Part shown: piece by piece, positions 36,697 through 45,022 of the stretch | How the letters are laid out: every line of letters starts with the position of its first letter | Position numbering within the stretch: position 1 is the first letter of the stretch | Assembly (NCBI GenBank): GCA_003527225.1 | Contig: DPXQ01000104.1 | Coordinates: forward strand, 62,001 to 126,000 | DNA from: Rhizobium sp. | GTDB taxonomy: Bacteria; Pseudomonadota; Alphaproteobacteria; Rhizobiales; Rhizobiaceae | Length of the DNA: 64,000 bases | Direction: 5' to 3' | Translations under genes and position numbers: made by a program | The notes under the pieces: generated by a model | The model's input: only the letters and a program-made list of their open reading frames with translations | Database searches by the model: none | Told to the model about the DNA's origin: nothing

Positions 36697-36927
36697 ATGC
36701 CGATGTTGGTGTTCACGGTAGGCCGGCGCCGGCTGGTGGGACCGTCCGCCGTCGAGGGCGATCTGTGGGTGGACTTCTCCGGCAAGCCGAGCGAATCGAA
36801 ATTGCTCTCCGCACTGACGACAAAACGTCTCGGTGTCGGTACGCTCCGCAACTGGAATACGGTGCGCAGCCTCGCTGAAATGCGTGGTGCTTCGAACGGG
36901 CTTGCCAAGATCACTACAGACGGGTGA
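36697..36927 (+). CDS. Uncharacterised small protein downstream of yidD
   Basis: A 76-residue basic protein (MPMLVFTVGRRRLVGPS) with no recognised domain or membrane segment. It begins 4 bp after the yidD stop and ends 4 bp before the DUF2267 gene, so it fits an operon of tightly packed genes. Nearby ATGs at 36697 and 36703 are both possible. Function unknown. Confidence 0.55.
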   Translation: MPMLVFTVGRRRLVGPSAVEGDLWVDFSGKPSESKLLSALTTKRLGVGTLRNWNTVRSLAEMRGASNGLAKITTDG

Positions 36928-36931
36928 GGAG

Positions 36932-37351
36932 ATGACGATTCCGAGAGAGTACCGGGAGGCATCGAGGGATTTCGACGCATTCATGCTTGAGGTCCGCGAC
37001 CGCTCCGGGCTTGCCACGACCAACCAGACCTACACGATGGTCGAGGGCGTTCTGCGTGTTTTTCGCCGGCGGCTGACTCTCAGCGAGGCGATTGCCTTCG
37101 CGCAAGTTCTGCCGCCCGTTTTGCGCGCGCTGTTTGTCTCCGACTGGAATTTGGACGAGCCGATCAAGACCTTCGGAACGAGGCAGGAAATGACCAGTGA
37201 GGTAAAGGCTCTGCGTCGGGATCATAATTTCGCAACGGATTCCGCGATTGCGGATATTGCCACAGTGCTGCGTCGGCATGTCGATGCCGCTGCGTTCGAG
37301 CGCATGCTTGACCAATTGCCGCAGGAGGCTCGCGTCTTCTGGAAAATCTGA
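36932..37351 (+). CDS. DUF2267 domain-containing protein
   Basis: A 139-residue helical protein of the DUF2267 family, recognisable from NQTYTMVEGVLRVFRRRLT, FAQVLPPVLRALFVSDW and the ending QLPQEARVFW. The ATG at 36932 follows GAGGAG. Function is unknown. It is the last gene of the IscU-like/yidD group and is followed by a terminator. Confidence 0.85.
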   Translation: MTIPREYREASRDFDAFMLEVRDRSGLATTNQTYTMVEGVLRVFRRRLTLSEAIAFAQVLPPVLRALFVSDWNLDEPIKTFGTRQEMTSEVKALRRDHNFATDSAIADIATVLRRHVDAAAFERMLDQLPQEARVFWKI

Positions 37352-37408
37352 CGCGCGAACACAATCTTTACTCTGAGGCTCTTTGGCGGTATCACGCGAC
37401 GCGTTGAT

Positions 37409-37431
37409 AGCCGGCCAAGCCGGCTTTTTTT
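37409..37431 (+). terminator. Intrinsic terminator between the DUF2267 gene and thrS
   Basis: AGCCGGC-CAA-GCCGGCT, a perfect 7-bp stem with a 3-nt loop, runs into seven Ts. It is 58 nt after the DUF2267 stop and 42 nt before thrS. It most simply ends the upstream operon. As thrS has little room for its own promoter, it might also act as an attenuator. Confidence 0.8.
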
Positions 37432-37472
37432 ACCACCCGCATTGGTTGGCGGGACTGGATAAGGAGCAAACC

Positions 37473-39458
37473 ATGTCAGAATCCGTTTCCCTCATATTTC
37501 CCGATGGTTCCGTCCGCGCTTATCCCGCTGGCACGACCGGTCGCGACGTCGCCGAGCAGATCTCCAAGTCGCTCGCCAAGAAGGCGCTTGCCATCACGCT
37601 CGACGGCAACCTGCGCGATCTTGCCGACCCGATCGAAAACGGCGCCATCGAGATCGTCACCCGCAGCGATCCGCGCGCGCTCGAACTGATCCGTCACGAT
37701 GCTGCCCACGTCATGGCCGAGGCCGTGCAGGAACTGTGGCCCGGCACCCAGGTGACCATCGGTCCGGTGATCGAGAACGGTTTCTACTACGACTTCGCCA
37801 AGAACGAGCCCTTCACGCCCGACGATCTGCCGAAGATCGAAAAGAGGATGAAGGAGATTATTCAGCGCAACAAGCCCTTCACCAAGGAGGTCTGGTCGCG
37901 CAACAAGGCGAAGGAAGTTTTTGCCGCCAAGGGCGAGGCCTACAAGGTCGAGCTCGTGGATGCCATTCCGGAAGATCAGGATCTGAAGATCTACTACCAG
38001 GGCGACTGGTTCGACCTTTGCCGCGGTCCGCACATGGCCTCGACAGGCCAGATCGGCACGGTCTTCAAGCTGATGAAGGTGGCCGGCGCCTATTGGCGTG
38101 GCGACAGCAACAATCCGATGCTGACCCGCATCTACGGCACGGCCTGGGCCGAGCAGGAACAACTCGACAACTATCTGCACGTTCTGGCGGAAGCGGAAAA
38201 GCGCGACCACCGCAAGCTCGGCCGTGAAATGGACCTCTTCCATTTCCAGGAAGAAGGCCCCGGCGTCGTCTTCTGGCACGGCAAGGGCTGGCGCATGTTC
38301 CAGACGCTGGTTTCCTATATGCGTCGCCGGCTCGCCGGCACCTACCAGGAGGTCAACGCGCCGCAGGTGCTCGACAAGTCGCTCTGGGAGACTTCGGGCC
38401 ACTGGGGCTGGTACCGTGACAACATGTTCAAGGTGACGGTTGCCGGCGAGGAGCACGAGGATGAACGGGTATTCGCCCTGAAACCGATGAACTGCCCGGG
38501 CCATGTGCAGATCTTCAAGCATGGCTTGAAGTCTTATCGCGAACTTCCCGTGCGCCTTGCCGAATTCGGCAATGTCCACCGCTACGAGCCGTCCGGCGCG
38601 CTGCACGGACTGATGCGCGTGCGCGGCTTTACCCAGGACGACGCGCACGTCTTCTGCACGGACGAGCAGATGGCCGCCGAATGCCTCAGGATCAACGACC
38701 TGATCCTGTCGGTCTATGAGGATTTCGGCTTCCAGGAAATCGTGGTCAAGCTCTCCACTCGTCCGGACAAGCGCGTCGGTTCCGATGATTTGTGGAACCG
38801 CGCTGAATCCGTGATGATGGACGTGCTGAAGACCATTGAGGAGCAATCCGGCGGTCGCATCAAGACCGGCATTCTTCCCGGCGAGGGCGCATTCTACGGC
38901 CCGAAGTTCGAGTATACGCTGAGGGACGCCATCGGCCGCGAATGGCAGTGCGGGACGACGCAGGTCGACTTCAACCTGCCGGAGCGCTTTGGCGCCTTCT
39001 ATATCGACCAGAACTCGGAAAAGAAACAACCGGTTATGATCCATCGCGCCATCTGCGGTTCGATGGAGCGGTTCCTCGGCATCCTGATCGAGAACTTCGC
39101 CGGCCTTATGCCGCTCTGGATTGCCCCGATGCAGGCAGTCGTTGCAACGATCACCTCGGAGGCGGACGCCTACGGCAACGAGGTCGCCGAGGCGTTGCGT
39201 GAGGCCGGCATGACGGTCGAGACCGACTTCCGCAACGAGAAGATCAACTACAAGGTCCGCGAACATTCTGTCACGAAAGTTCCGGTGATCATCGTCTGCG
39301 GCAAACGCGAGGCGGAAGAGCGCACGGTCAATATCCGTCGTCTCGGTTCGCAGGAGCAGGTCTCGATGTCGCTCGACGAGGCGGTTGCGGCTCTCTCCTG
39401 GGAGGCGACGCCCCCGGATCTCAAGCGCAAGGCCGAGGCGAAGAAAGCCCGGGCCTGA
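37473..39458 (+). CDS. thrS: Threonine-tRNA ligase
   Basis: A 661-residue class II synthetase. It has an N-terminal TGS domain ([16 protein letters not shown] to ~65), an editing domain with [17 protein letters not shown], the zinc-binding catalytic [13 protein letters not shown], motif 2 [14 protein letters not shown], motif 3 near [17 protein letters not shown], and an anticodon domain at the C terminus. The ATG at 37473 follows AAGGAG. It is the usual length for a full editing enzyme. Confidence 0.97.
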   Translation: MSESVSLIFPDGSVRAYPAGTTGRDVAEQISKSLAKKALAITLDGNLRDLADPIENGAIEIVTRSDPRALELIRHDAAHVMAEAVQELWPGTQVTIGPVIENGFYYDFAKNEPFTPDDLPKIEKRMKEIIQRNKPFTKEVWSRNKAKEVFAAKGEAYKVELVDAIPEDQDLKIYYQGDWFDLCRGPHMASTGQIGTVFKLMKVAGAYWRGDSNNPMLTRIYGTAWAEQEQLDNYLHVLAEAEKRDHRKLGREMDLFHFQEEGPGVVFWHGKGWRMFQTLVSYMRRRLAGTYQEVNAPQVLDKSLWETSGHWGWYRDNMFKVTVAGEEHEDERVFALKPMNCPGHVQIFKHGLKSYRELPVRLAEFGNVHRYEPSGALHGLMRVRGFTQDDAHVFCTDEQMAAECLRINDLILSVYEDFGFQEIVVKLSTRPDKRVGSDDLWNRAESVMMDVLKTIEEQSGGRIKTGILPGEGAFYGPKFEYTLRDAIGREWQCGTTQVDFNLPERFGAFYIDQNSEKKQPVMIHRAICGSMERFLGILIENFAGLMPLWIAPMQAVVATITSEADAYGNEVAEALREAGMTVETDFRNEKINYKVREHSVTKVPVIIVCGKREAEERTVNIRRLGSQEQVSMSLDEAVAALSWEATPPDLKRKAEAKKARA

Positions 39459-39469
39459 TCTCCACAGTC

Positions 39470-39505
39470 ATCCGGCAGGCCACATGTGTACGGGGCCTGC
39501 CGGAT
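39470..39505 (+). terminator. Hairpin downstream of thrS
   Basis: ATCCGGCAGGCC pairs perfectly with GGCCTGCCGGAT (12 bp, 12-nt loop), 11 nt after the thrS stop. No T-run follows, so it is a strong but non-canonical terminator candidate. Confidence 0.6.
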
Positions 39506-39623
39506 ATCGGTCGTGATGATGTTGTGGCGCGCATCTGAATAGTCGCGGACTGCGGACGTGGCATATTCGGCATTGGCCGCTGGGTGTATATCGCAGTATT
39601 TCCGGCGCAGGGTTCTGCCGCGC

Positions 39624-40571
39624 TCACTGCGTCAGCAAAAGCTCGACATCGGTATTCTGGCCGGCCGAGACGGCGAATTCCTTTTGGTAGATCTTGTCCT
39701 TGTTGCGGGCGATCGCTGTATATTGGCCCTCTGCTAGCACCATCACGGGAAAGGCGCTGACGCTTTCGGCAACGACGTCGCCCGCCGCAGTCAGGATCGA
39801 CCAGGCGGTGTCGGCGATCGCTTCGCCGCCTTCTTCGGATACCAGCTTGAAATTGATCTGCGAGGCGCGATGCTGGATCGTCGCTTCGGTCAGTTTGCCG
39901 GCTTCCACCTTGATGTCGGCGCGGACCGCGGCATTGACCGAGCCATATTCGGAAACGATGTGATACGTGCCGGCATTCAGTCGAACGATGGTGTTCGGCT
40001 TCACGTCCGCCAGCACGAGGCCGCGTTCGCCATCGGCTTGCACCTCGGCGGAATAGACGTTGAATCTCAGGTCTTTCGCCGGGATGCTCGTGTCCGAGCC
40101 AGAAACGGCGTTGAGTAGGACGCCTCCGGCGTCGAGCACCAGCACCTGCTTCTCTACGTCGCCATCGCGCGGTACCGTCAGCTTCTTCGTGACGGCTGCA
40201 CGACCGAACGACACGTTCACGAAATAGTCTCCGGGCGAAAGCTCGAATTTGGCCGATCCACCGACGGAACTGGCCAGAAGCGGAAGCTTGCCGTCATCTC
40301 CCGGTATGGGGCTGAATACACGCCAGGAAAGGCCCTGCGTCATGGCTTCGCCATCGCCGGTGAGCTTGGCCTCGCAGGTCACGTTTCTGGCCACCGGGGC
40401 AACTATCGCCTTGCCGAGGTCGGGCGAAAAGGCTTTCAGCTTCGGCATCTTCACCGTGCTGTCGAGCTGCTTGAAGGACTCGAATGCGTCTTGCGCCCGC
40501 GCCGTTGGCATAGCCAGCAGAATCATCGCAATGGCGGTCGCCAGGCGGGCAGCGTAAGAATGGACTGTCAT
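39624..40571 (-). CDS. Uncharacterised exported protein with repeated beta domains
   Basis: A 315-residue protein with a signal peptide ending at TARAQ. The mature part contains several sandwich-like repeats reminiscent of carboxypeptidase-regulatory modules (LSPGDYFVNVSFGRAAVTK, LNAGTYHIVSEYGSVNAAV, LAEGQYTAIARNKDKIYQ), each with a G-x-Y element. No catalytic motif is visible. Similar proteins occur in rhizobia without a known role. The ATG at 40571 is preferred to GTG at 40580. Confidence 0.75.
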   Translation of the reverse strand: MTVHSYAARLATAIAMILLAMPTARAQDAFESFKQLDSTVKMPKLKAFSPDLGKAIVAPVARNVTCEAKLTGDGEAMTQGLSWRVFSPIPGDDGKLPLLASSVGGSAKFELSPGDYFVNVSFGRAAVTKKLTVPRDGDVEKQVLVLDAGGVLLNAVSGSDTSIPAKDLRFNVYSAEVQADGERGLVLADVKPNTIVRLNAGTYHIVSEYGSVNAAVRADIKVEAGKLTEATIQHRASQINFKLVSEEGGEAIADTAWSILTAAGDVVAESVSAFPVMVLAEGQYTAIARNKDKIYQKEFAVSAGQNTDVELLLTQ

Positions 40572-40680
40572 AGATTGCACAATCGGTTGACTTCCTCAGC
40601 AATGAAAGCAACTTCAATCCGAATGCGATGGCAATTTCAAGACGTGTCTGCCATCGGACCAGCCGTGAAAGTGTGTGAAT

Positions 40681-41268
40681 ATGAAAAATACCAGTAGTCT
40701 TGCCGATTATCTCGCGACGCGCCGGTCGGTACCGGCGTTCCAGATGTGCGAGCCCGGTCCCTCGAAAGACGAGATCGAGGCGATGCTGACGCTCGCCGTC
40801 CGCGTACCCGATCACGGCAAGCTCGCTCCCTGGCGATTCATCGTCTATCGGGGCGCCGAGCGGCAGCGGATCGGCGAGGCGCTGCTCGCCATGGCTCTGG
40901 CGAAGAATCCCGATCTCGGTGACGAGATGATTGCGGTGGAGCGCAGCCGGTTCACCCGCGCCCCTGTCGTCGTCGCGGTGGTGAGCCTGGCGGCGGCGCA
41001 TGCGAAGATCCCCGAATGGGAGCAAACGATGTCGGCGGGTGCCGTCTGCCTCAATCTCCTGATGGCGGCCAATGCCCACGGCTATGTCTCCAACTGGCTG
41101 ACCGAGTGGTTCGCCTATGACGAACGCGCCTATCCGCTCCTTGGCATTGCGCCTGGCGAAAAGGTCGCCGGCTTCATCCATATCGGCTCGACGACATTTC
41201 CCGTCACCGAGCGCCCACGTCCGGCGCTTGCCGATGTCGTGACCTGGGTGGGCGGCGAGGAGAACTGA
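40681..41268 (+). CDS. Nitroreductase family protein
   Basis: A 195-residue FMN-dependent NAD(P)H oxidoreductase-like protein related to YdjA. It shows [29 protein letters not shown] and the C-terminal [15 protein letters not shown] and FIHIGS. The ATG at 40681 has only a weak ribosome site. Its stop overlaps the next ATG (TGATG), so it is coupled to the flavin reductase-like gene. The substrate is unknown. Confidence 0.88.
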   Translation: MKNTSSLADYLATRRSVPAFQMCEPGPSKDEIEAMLTLAVRVPDHGKLAPWRFIVYRGAERQRIGEALLAMALAKNPDLGDEMIAVERSRFTRAPVVVAVVSLAAAHAKIPEWEQTMSAGAVCLNLLMAANAHGYVSNWLTEWFAYDERAYPLLGIAPGEKVAGFIHIGSTTFPVTERPRPALADVVTWVGGEEN

Positions 41269-41885
41269 TGTTCTACACGACCGACACCAACCGCCATGGC
41301 CTGCCGCACGATCCGTTCAAGGCGATCGTGACGCCGCGGCCGATCGGCTGGATCGGCACGAAGGGGAGGGGTGGATCGATCAATCTTTCCCCCTATTCCT
41401 TCTTCAACGCGGTCAGCGATCGGCCGAAGATCGTGATGTTTTCCTCGAGCGGACGCAAGGATTCGCTGAAGAACGCCGAGGAGACCGGTGTGTTCACGAC
41501 GAATTTCGTCGGTCGCGACCTCGTGGAGAAGATGAACGCGTCTTCCGTCGCCGTGCCCTACGGCATTGACGAGTTCACCATTGCGGGGTTGACGCCGGTC
41601 ATGGGCGAACTCGTGGATGCACCCCTTGTAAAGGAGGCTGTTGCCGCGCTTGAGTGCCGGGTGACCGAGATCCATCGGCTGAAGACCCTGTCCGGCGAGC
41701 CGTCGGACAGTTACTCGGTCTTTGGACAGGTGGTCGGCATCCATATCGACGAGCGCGTGCTGCGCGATGGCCGCTTCGACGTGTCGCTTGCACAGCCGAT
41801 GGCGCGTATGGGCTATATGGATTATAGCGAGGCTTCGACGGTTTTCGAGATGCTCCGCCCGGACCCGCCCGGCGGGAAGGGCTAG
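41268..41885 (+). CDS. Flavin reductase-like (DIM6/NTAB) family protein
   Basis: A 205-residue FMN-binding split-barrel protein, recognised by VTPRPIGWIGTKG, LSPYSFFNAVSDRPKIVMFS and TNFVGRDLVEKMN. Members bind FMN and reduce it or act as small flavoproteins. Coupling to the nitroreductase gene suggests a two-component redox function. The last bases overlap the end of the convergent CitE-like gene. Confidence 0.88.
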   Translation: MFYTTDTNRHGLPHDPFKAIVTPRPIGWIGTKGRGGSINLSPYSFFNAVSDRPKIVMFSSSGRKDSLKNAEETGVFTTNFVGRDLVEKMNASSVAVPYGIDEFTIAGLTPVMGELVDAPLVKEAVAALECRVTEIHRLKTLSGEPSDSYSVFGQVVGIHIDERVLRDGRFDVSLAQPMARMGYMDYSEASTVFEMLRPDPPGGKG

Positions 41886-42679
41886 CCGTCCGCGTCCGCC
41901 CCGAGTGCGGCAAAGGCGCGGTTGATTGCCGCGACCTGTTCCGGTCGTGTGGTGATGATGGCGCCGAACCCGTCCCGGAGTGCGGCTTCGCAGGTCCGGG
42001 AGGTGGCATCGCCCTGCAATTGCGGATCGAGCCAGTCCACTGCGGCAATGCCCGCCGCTGCCGCGCCGAGGCGTGTCAGACCACGCGCGATGCCGAGCGT
42101 TCCCGTAAAATGCTCGCCCTTCGGATCGGCCGGCAATGTCCCTACCGTCGCTCCCAGGGCGACGGGACTCCATCCGAAGCCTTTCAGTCGAGCCGACTTG
42201 GCCGCAAAACTTGCGGCGGCGAGTAGCCCTGTGGCATTGTCGCCGCCAAGCGCGATGATCGCGATCTTTCCGACGTCGTGACCAGTCATTGCTTCCTCGA
42301 CCGACAGCATGACATCGAGCTTTTGCACATCCGCCCCGGATGTTGCCCCGGGCAGGATTATCCCGTCCAGTTTCGCGGCAACGATTGCCGCGAGATCGGC
42401 ACTGACCGCATCGGCATCTTCAAGCGGATGGACAAGCGCCAGCAAGGCTGGCGGTGACGGCTCGTCTTGCCGCAGCCGTCCAATGACGTTCGCCACTGTA
42501 TGCCGTTCGTTCGCGATGCCTGTCTGCGACAGGGTTCTGAGGTCGATCGCAAGCGCATCAGGCAGATCGTCGCGAGGCGCCGCGCCATGGGGTGGCACAA
42601 CGAGGATCGAGCCTATGAAGCGTTCCCCAATCGTAAGTCTCGCGGAAATAGCCAATGCCGCCTCGTCGTTAACAAACAT
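41882..42679 (-). CDS. HpcH/HpaI aldolase/citrate lyase-like protein (CitE-like)
   Basis: A 265-residue TIM-barrel protein resembling CitE-type lyases. Matching parts are DALAIDLRTLSQTGIAN in place of the usual acidic substrate-site strand, DGIILPGATSGADVQKLDVML (here with G where active enzymes have K), and the C-terminal GFGAIITTRPEQVAAINRAF. Several canonical metal-site residues look changed, so it may be catalytically altered. It is convergent with the flavin reductase gene. Confidence 0.62.
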   Translation of the reverse strand: MFVNDEAALAISARLTIGERFIGSILVVPPHGAAPRDDLPDALAIDLRTLSQTGIANERHTVANVIGRLRQDEPSPPALLALVHPLEDADAVSADLAAIVAAKLDGIILPGATSGADVQKLDVMLSVEEAMTGHDVGKIAIIALGGDNATGLLAAASFAAKSARLKGFGWSPVALGATVGTLPADPKGEHFTGTLGIARGLTRLGAAAAGIAAVDWLDPQLQGDATSRTCEAALRDGFGAIITTRPEQVAAINRAFAALGADADG

Positions 42680-42719
42680 GGTGAACCAATCTTAAACACT
42701 TTGCCGCTAGCGTGAAACC

Positions 42720-43907
42720 GTGGTCGTCAGGCCATGGGGGACTCATTTGCATCCGCTGGGGCTGGAATTGATCGTACAGGCTTTTCTTCGTTGGGTTGAG
42801 ACCGCCAAGTCAGGGGACCGGGCGCGGGCGGCGAATGCGCTCGCCAGAGCCTATCTGCGCTCCTCCATGGCCGAGGACGAACGTCGCGCCGCCAAGGTGG
42901 CGATGACCTATCTGCTTGACGATCCGTCGCCTCGTGTCCGCCTCGGCCTTGCCGAGGCTCTGGCTGATTCGGCAGACGCACCCCGCGCGATTATGGTGTC
43001 ACTTGCCGAGGACCAACCGGAGATCGCCTCGCTGGCGATCCTGCGCTCTCCGGTCCTGACCGATTCGGATCTTGTCGATCTTGCGGGCCGTGGCTCGAGC
43101 ATGACGCGAATGTTCATCGCCGCTCGCCCGCAACTTGGACGCGGGGTAGCCGCCGCCCTGGCGGAAATCGGCGACATGGACGAAGTGCTCGTGCTGCTCG
43201 AAAATCCGTCAGCGGAAATATCTCGACTGACGCTGAAGCGCGTCGCCGAACGGCATGGCCGCGAAGACAGGATTCGTGCCCTGCTTCTGGATCGCGACGA
43301 CCTTCCGGCCGATGCCCGACAGCTTCTCGTGCAGTTCGTGACAGAGGTACTGACCGGTTTTGGTCTCGTTCAGGCGACGATCGGCAGCCGACGCATTGAG
43401 CACGTCGCTCGCGAAGCCGGCGCGACCGCCACGATTACGATCGCCGGCAACGTCTCTCCGGAGGACTTGCCGGCACTCGTTGATCATCTGCGGACGAGCG
43501 GACGGCTGACGCCGGCCTTCCTGATGCATTCGCTCTGCTCCGGCCGCACCGACTTTTTCGCCTCAAGCGTAGTCGCCCTCTCGGGGCTCGATGAGAGACG
43601 AGTACGCTCGATCCTGGCGACGGGGCGCTTCCACTCTGTCAGGGCGCTTCTGGAAACGACCGGACTGAAGCGGGAGGTCAGCCCGATTTTCGTCGAGGCC
43701 ATCATGTTATGGCGCAATGCCATTCAGTCGGCCGCCGGCAGCGAAATGGAAAACATTTCCGCTCGCCTTCTGGATCGCTACCGCAAGACGCCTCCTGCCA
43801 GCGAAGCCGCCTGGAAACTGCTGGACATGGTGGAAAAGCTCTCGATCATGGAGAGCCGCCGTCAGGCACGCGACTACGCCAGCGGTCTGGCTCTTGCCGC
43901 CGCCTGA
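42720..43907 (+). CDS. DUF2336 domain-containing protein
   Basis: A protein of up to 395 residues built from HEAT-like alpha repeats (DPSPRVRLGLAEALADS, QPEIASLAILRSPVL), typical of the alphaproteobacterial DUF2336 family of unknown function. No membrane segment. The start is uncertain: GTG at 42720 is the longest, while TTG at 42765 (giving MIVQAFLRW) follows GGGGCTGGAA and better resembles rhizobial relatives. It is divergent from the CitE-like gene across 40 bp. Confidence 0.8.
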   Translation: MVVRPWGTHLHPLGLELIVQAFLRWVETAKSGDRARAANALARAYLRSSMAEDERRAAKVAMTYLLDDPSPRVRLGLAEALADSADAPRAIMVSLAEDQPEIASLAILRSPVLTDSDLVDLAGRGSSMTRMFIAARPQLGRGVAAALAEIGDMDEVLVLLENPSAEISRLTLKRVAERHGREDRIRALLLDRDDLPADARQLLVQFVTEVLTGFGLVQATIGSRRIEHVAREAGATATITIAGNVSPEDLPALVDHLRTSGRLTPAFLMHSLCSGRTDFFASSVVALSGLDERRVRSILATGRFHSVRALLETTGLKREVSPIFVEAIMLWRNAIQSAAGSEMENISARLLDRYRKTPPASEAAWKLLDMVEKLSIMESRRQARDYASGLALAAA

Positions 43908-43916
43908 ACGCGGTTC

Positions 43917-44327
43917 TCAGTCCGTCAGTTTCTTCGCTACCCAGGAATAGCTGTCTGCGACCACATGCAGCGGCTTTTCGAACACCATGCGGATATCCGC
44001 CGTTCCCGGCAGTACACCGCGGATCTTCGAAATTGCACGTGCCGCCAGCGATTGCTGCATGGCCTCGGGCAGTGGCGTGGTCGGTACCGCCGGCAATTGC
44101 GCGTTCTCCGGCGGTGCCTGCAGTTCGGCACTGTTGCTTTCAGGCGGCTGACAGACGGCAATCACCATCGGATAGTTGACGCCCGAATAGCCTTCCAGGA
44201 CCTGTTCTGACGAGGCGTGGCAAAGTTCGATCGAGACCCATTTCCGTTCCACAGTGGCGATGTAGTGGCATTGGCTCACGCTGTCGTCGCAGCCGAGAAT
44301 GGTCATCATGATGAGGGCGGTTTGCAT
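43917..44327 (-). CDS. Uncharacterised conserved protein
   Basis: A 136-residue protein with an N-terminal segment MQTALIMMTILGCDDSVSQC and several Cys (residues ~13, 20, 36, 59). The middle is Pro/Glu/Ala-rich, and the C terminus is hydrophilic (VADSYSWVAKKLTD). No recognised domain. The hydrophobic start is too short for a clear signal peptide. It is convergent with the DUF2336 gene, ending 10 bp from it. Confidence 0.65.
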   Translation of the reverse strand: MQTALIMMTILGCDDSVSQCHYIATVERKWVSIELCHASSEQVLEGYSGVNYPMVIAVCQPPESNSAELQAPPENAQLPAVPTTPLPEAMQQSLAARAISKIRGVLPGTADIRMVFEKPLHVVADSYSWVAKKLTD

Positions 44328-44494
44328 TTTCAGTCACCTGTCGTCCAGTGTGTGTAAAGCGGCGAACGGCTTTGAAGCAGTTCAAGCAAAGGATTGCAGC
44401 AGAAGCAAGACTCGGTCTCGGGTAATTGGATACGCCCTTGACGCCTTTGCGGATTCTCGTGGTAGATCGACGCAGCCGAGACCGAAGAGGAAAA

Positions 44495-44965
44495 GTGAGC
44501 TTGTCCGTGACCATTGCCCGTGAACCCGTTCGCCAGCCGGAAGTTTTCCGTCTGCTCGAAATGTCGGATGCCTATATGGCAGACCTTTATCCTGCCGAGA
44601 GCAATCATCTGCTCGACGTCTCTTCGCTGGAAAAACCCGGCGTCGATTTCTTCGTCGCCCGCCACGACGGCCGCATCGTCGGGTGTTGCGCGCTGGTCGA
44701 AGCCGGCGATGGCACTGCGGAGATCAAGCGCATGTTCGTGGATCCCGAGGCTCGTGGGCTTTCTATCGGCCGCAGGCTGATGGAAACGCTTGATGCGGCA
44801 GGGCGCGAGAAGGGTCTTGTGGCGATCCGTCTCGAGACAGGTATCAGCCAGCCCGAAGCACTGGGGCTCTATCGGCGTTTCGGCTATGTCGAGATGGGCC
44901 CGTTCGGCAATTACGAGCCGGACCCATTGAGCCTCTTCATGGAAAAGCGGCTTCTGGCGGAGTGA
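44495..44965 (+). CDS. GNAT family N-acetyltransferase
   Basis: A 156-residue acetyltransferase. The acetyl-CoA site is AEIKRMFVDPEARGLSIGRRLMETL, with the R/Q-x-x-G-x-G/A motif written as RGLSIG, followed by IRLETGISQPEALGLYRRFGYVE. The GTG at 44495 is chosen because GAGGAAAA precedes it; a longer frame from 44426 has no support. The substrate is unknown. Confidence 0.9.
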   Translation: MSLSVTIAREPVRQPEVFRLLEMSDAYMADLYPAESNHLLDVSSLEKPGVDFFVARHDGRIVGCCALVEAGDGTAEIKRMFVDPEARGLSIGRRLMETLDAAGREKGLVAIRLETGISQPEALGLYRRFGYVEMGPFGNYEPDPLSLFMEKRLLAE

Positions 44966-45022
44966 GGTCCGGCAGGCGCGTGAGCTCCGCCGGGCATTGG
45001 TTGCCTCGGAAACCTGGTCGTC

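Noticed and set aside
37352..37472. T-box or tRNA-sensing leader upstream of thrS
   Set aside because: There is no T-box sequence and the leader is too short; T-boxes are not expected in this group.
37476..39266. 596-codon open frame antisense to thrS
   Set aside because: It mirrors the thrS coding sequence and has no recognisable family.
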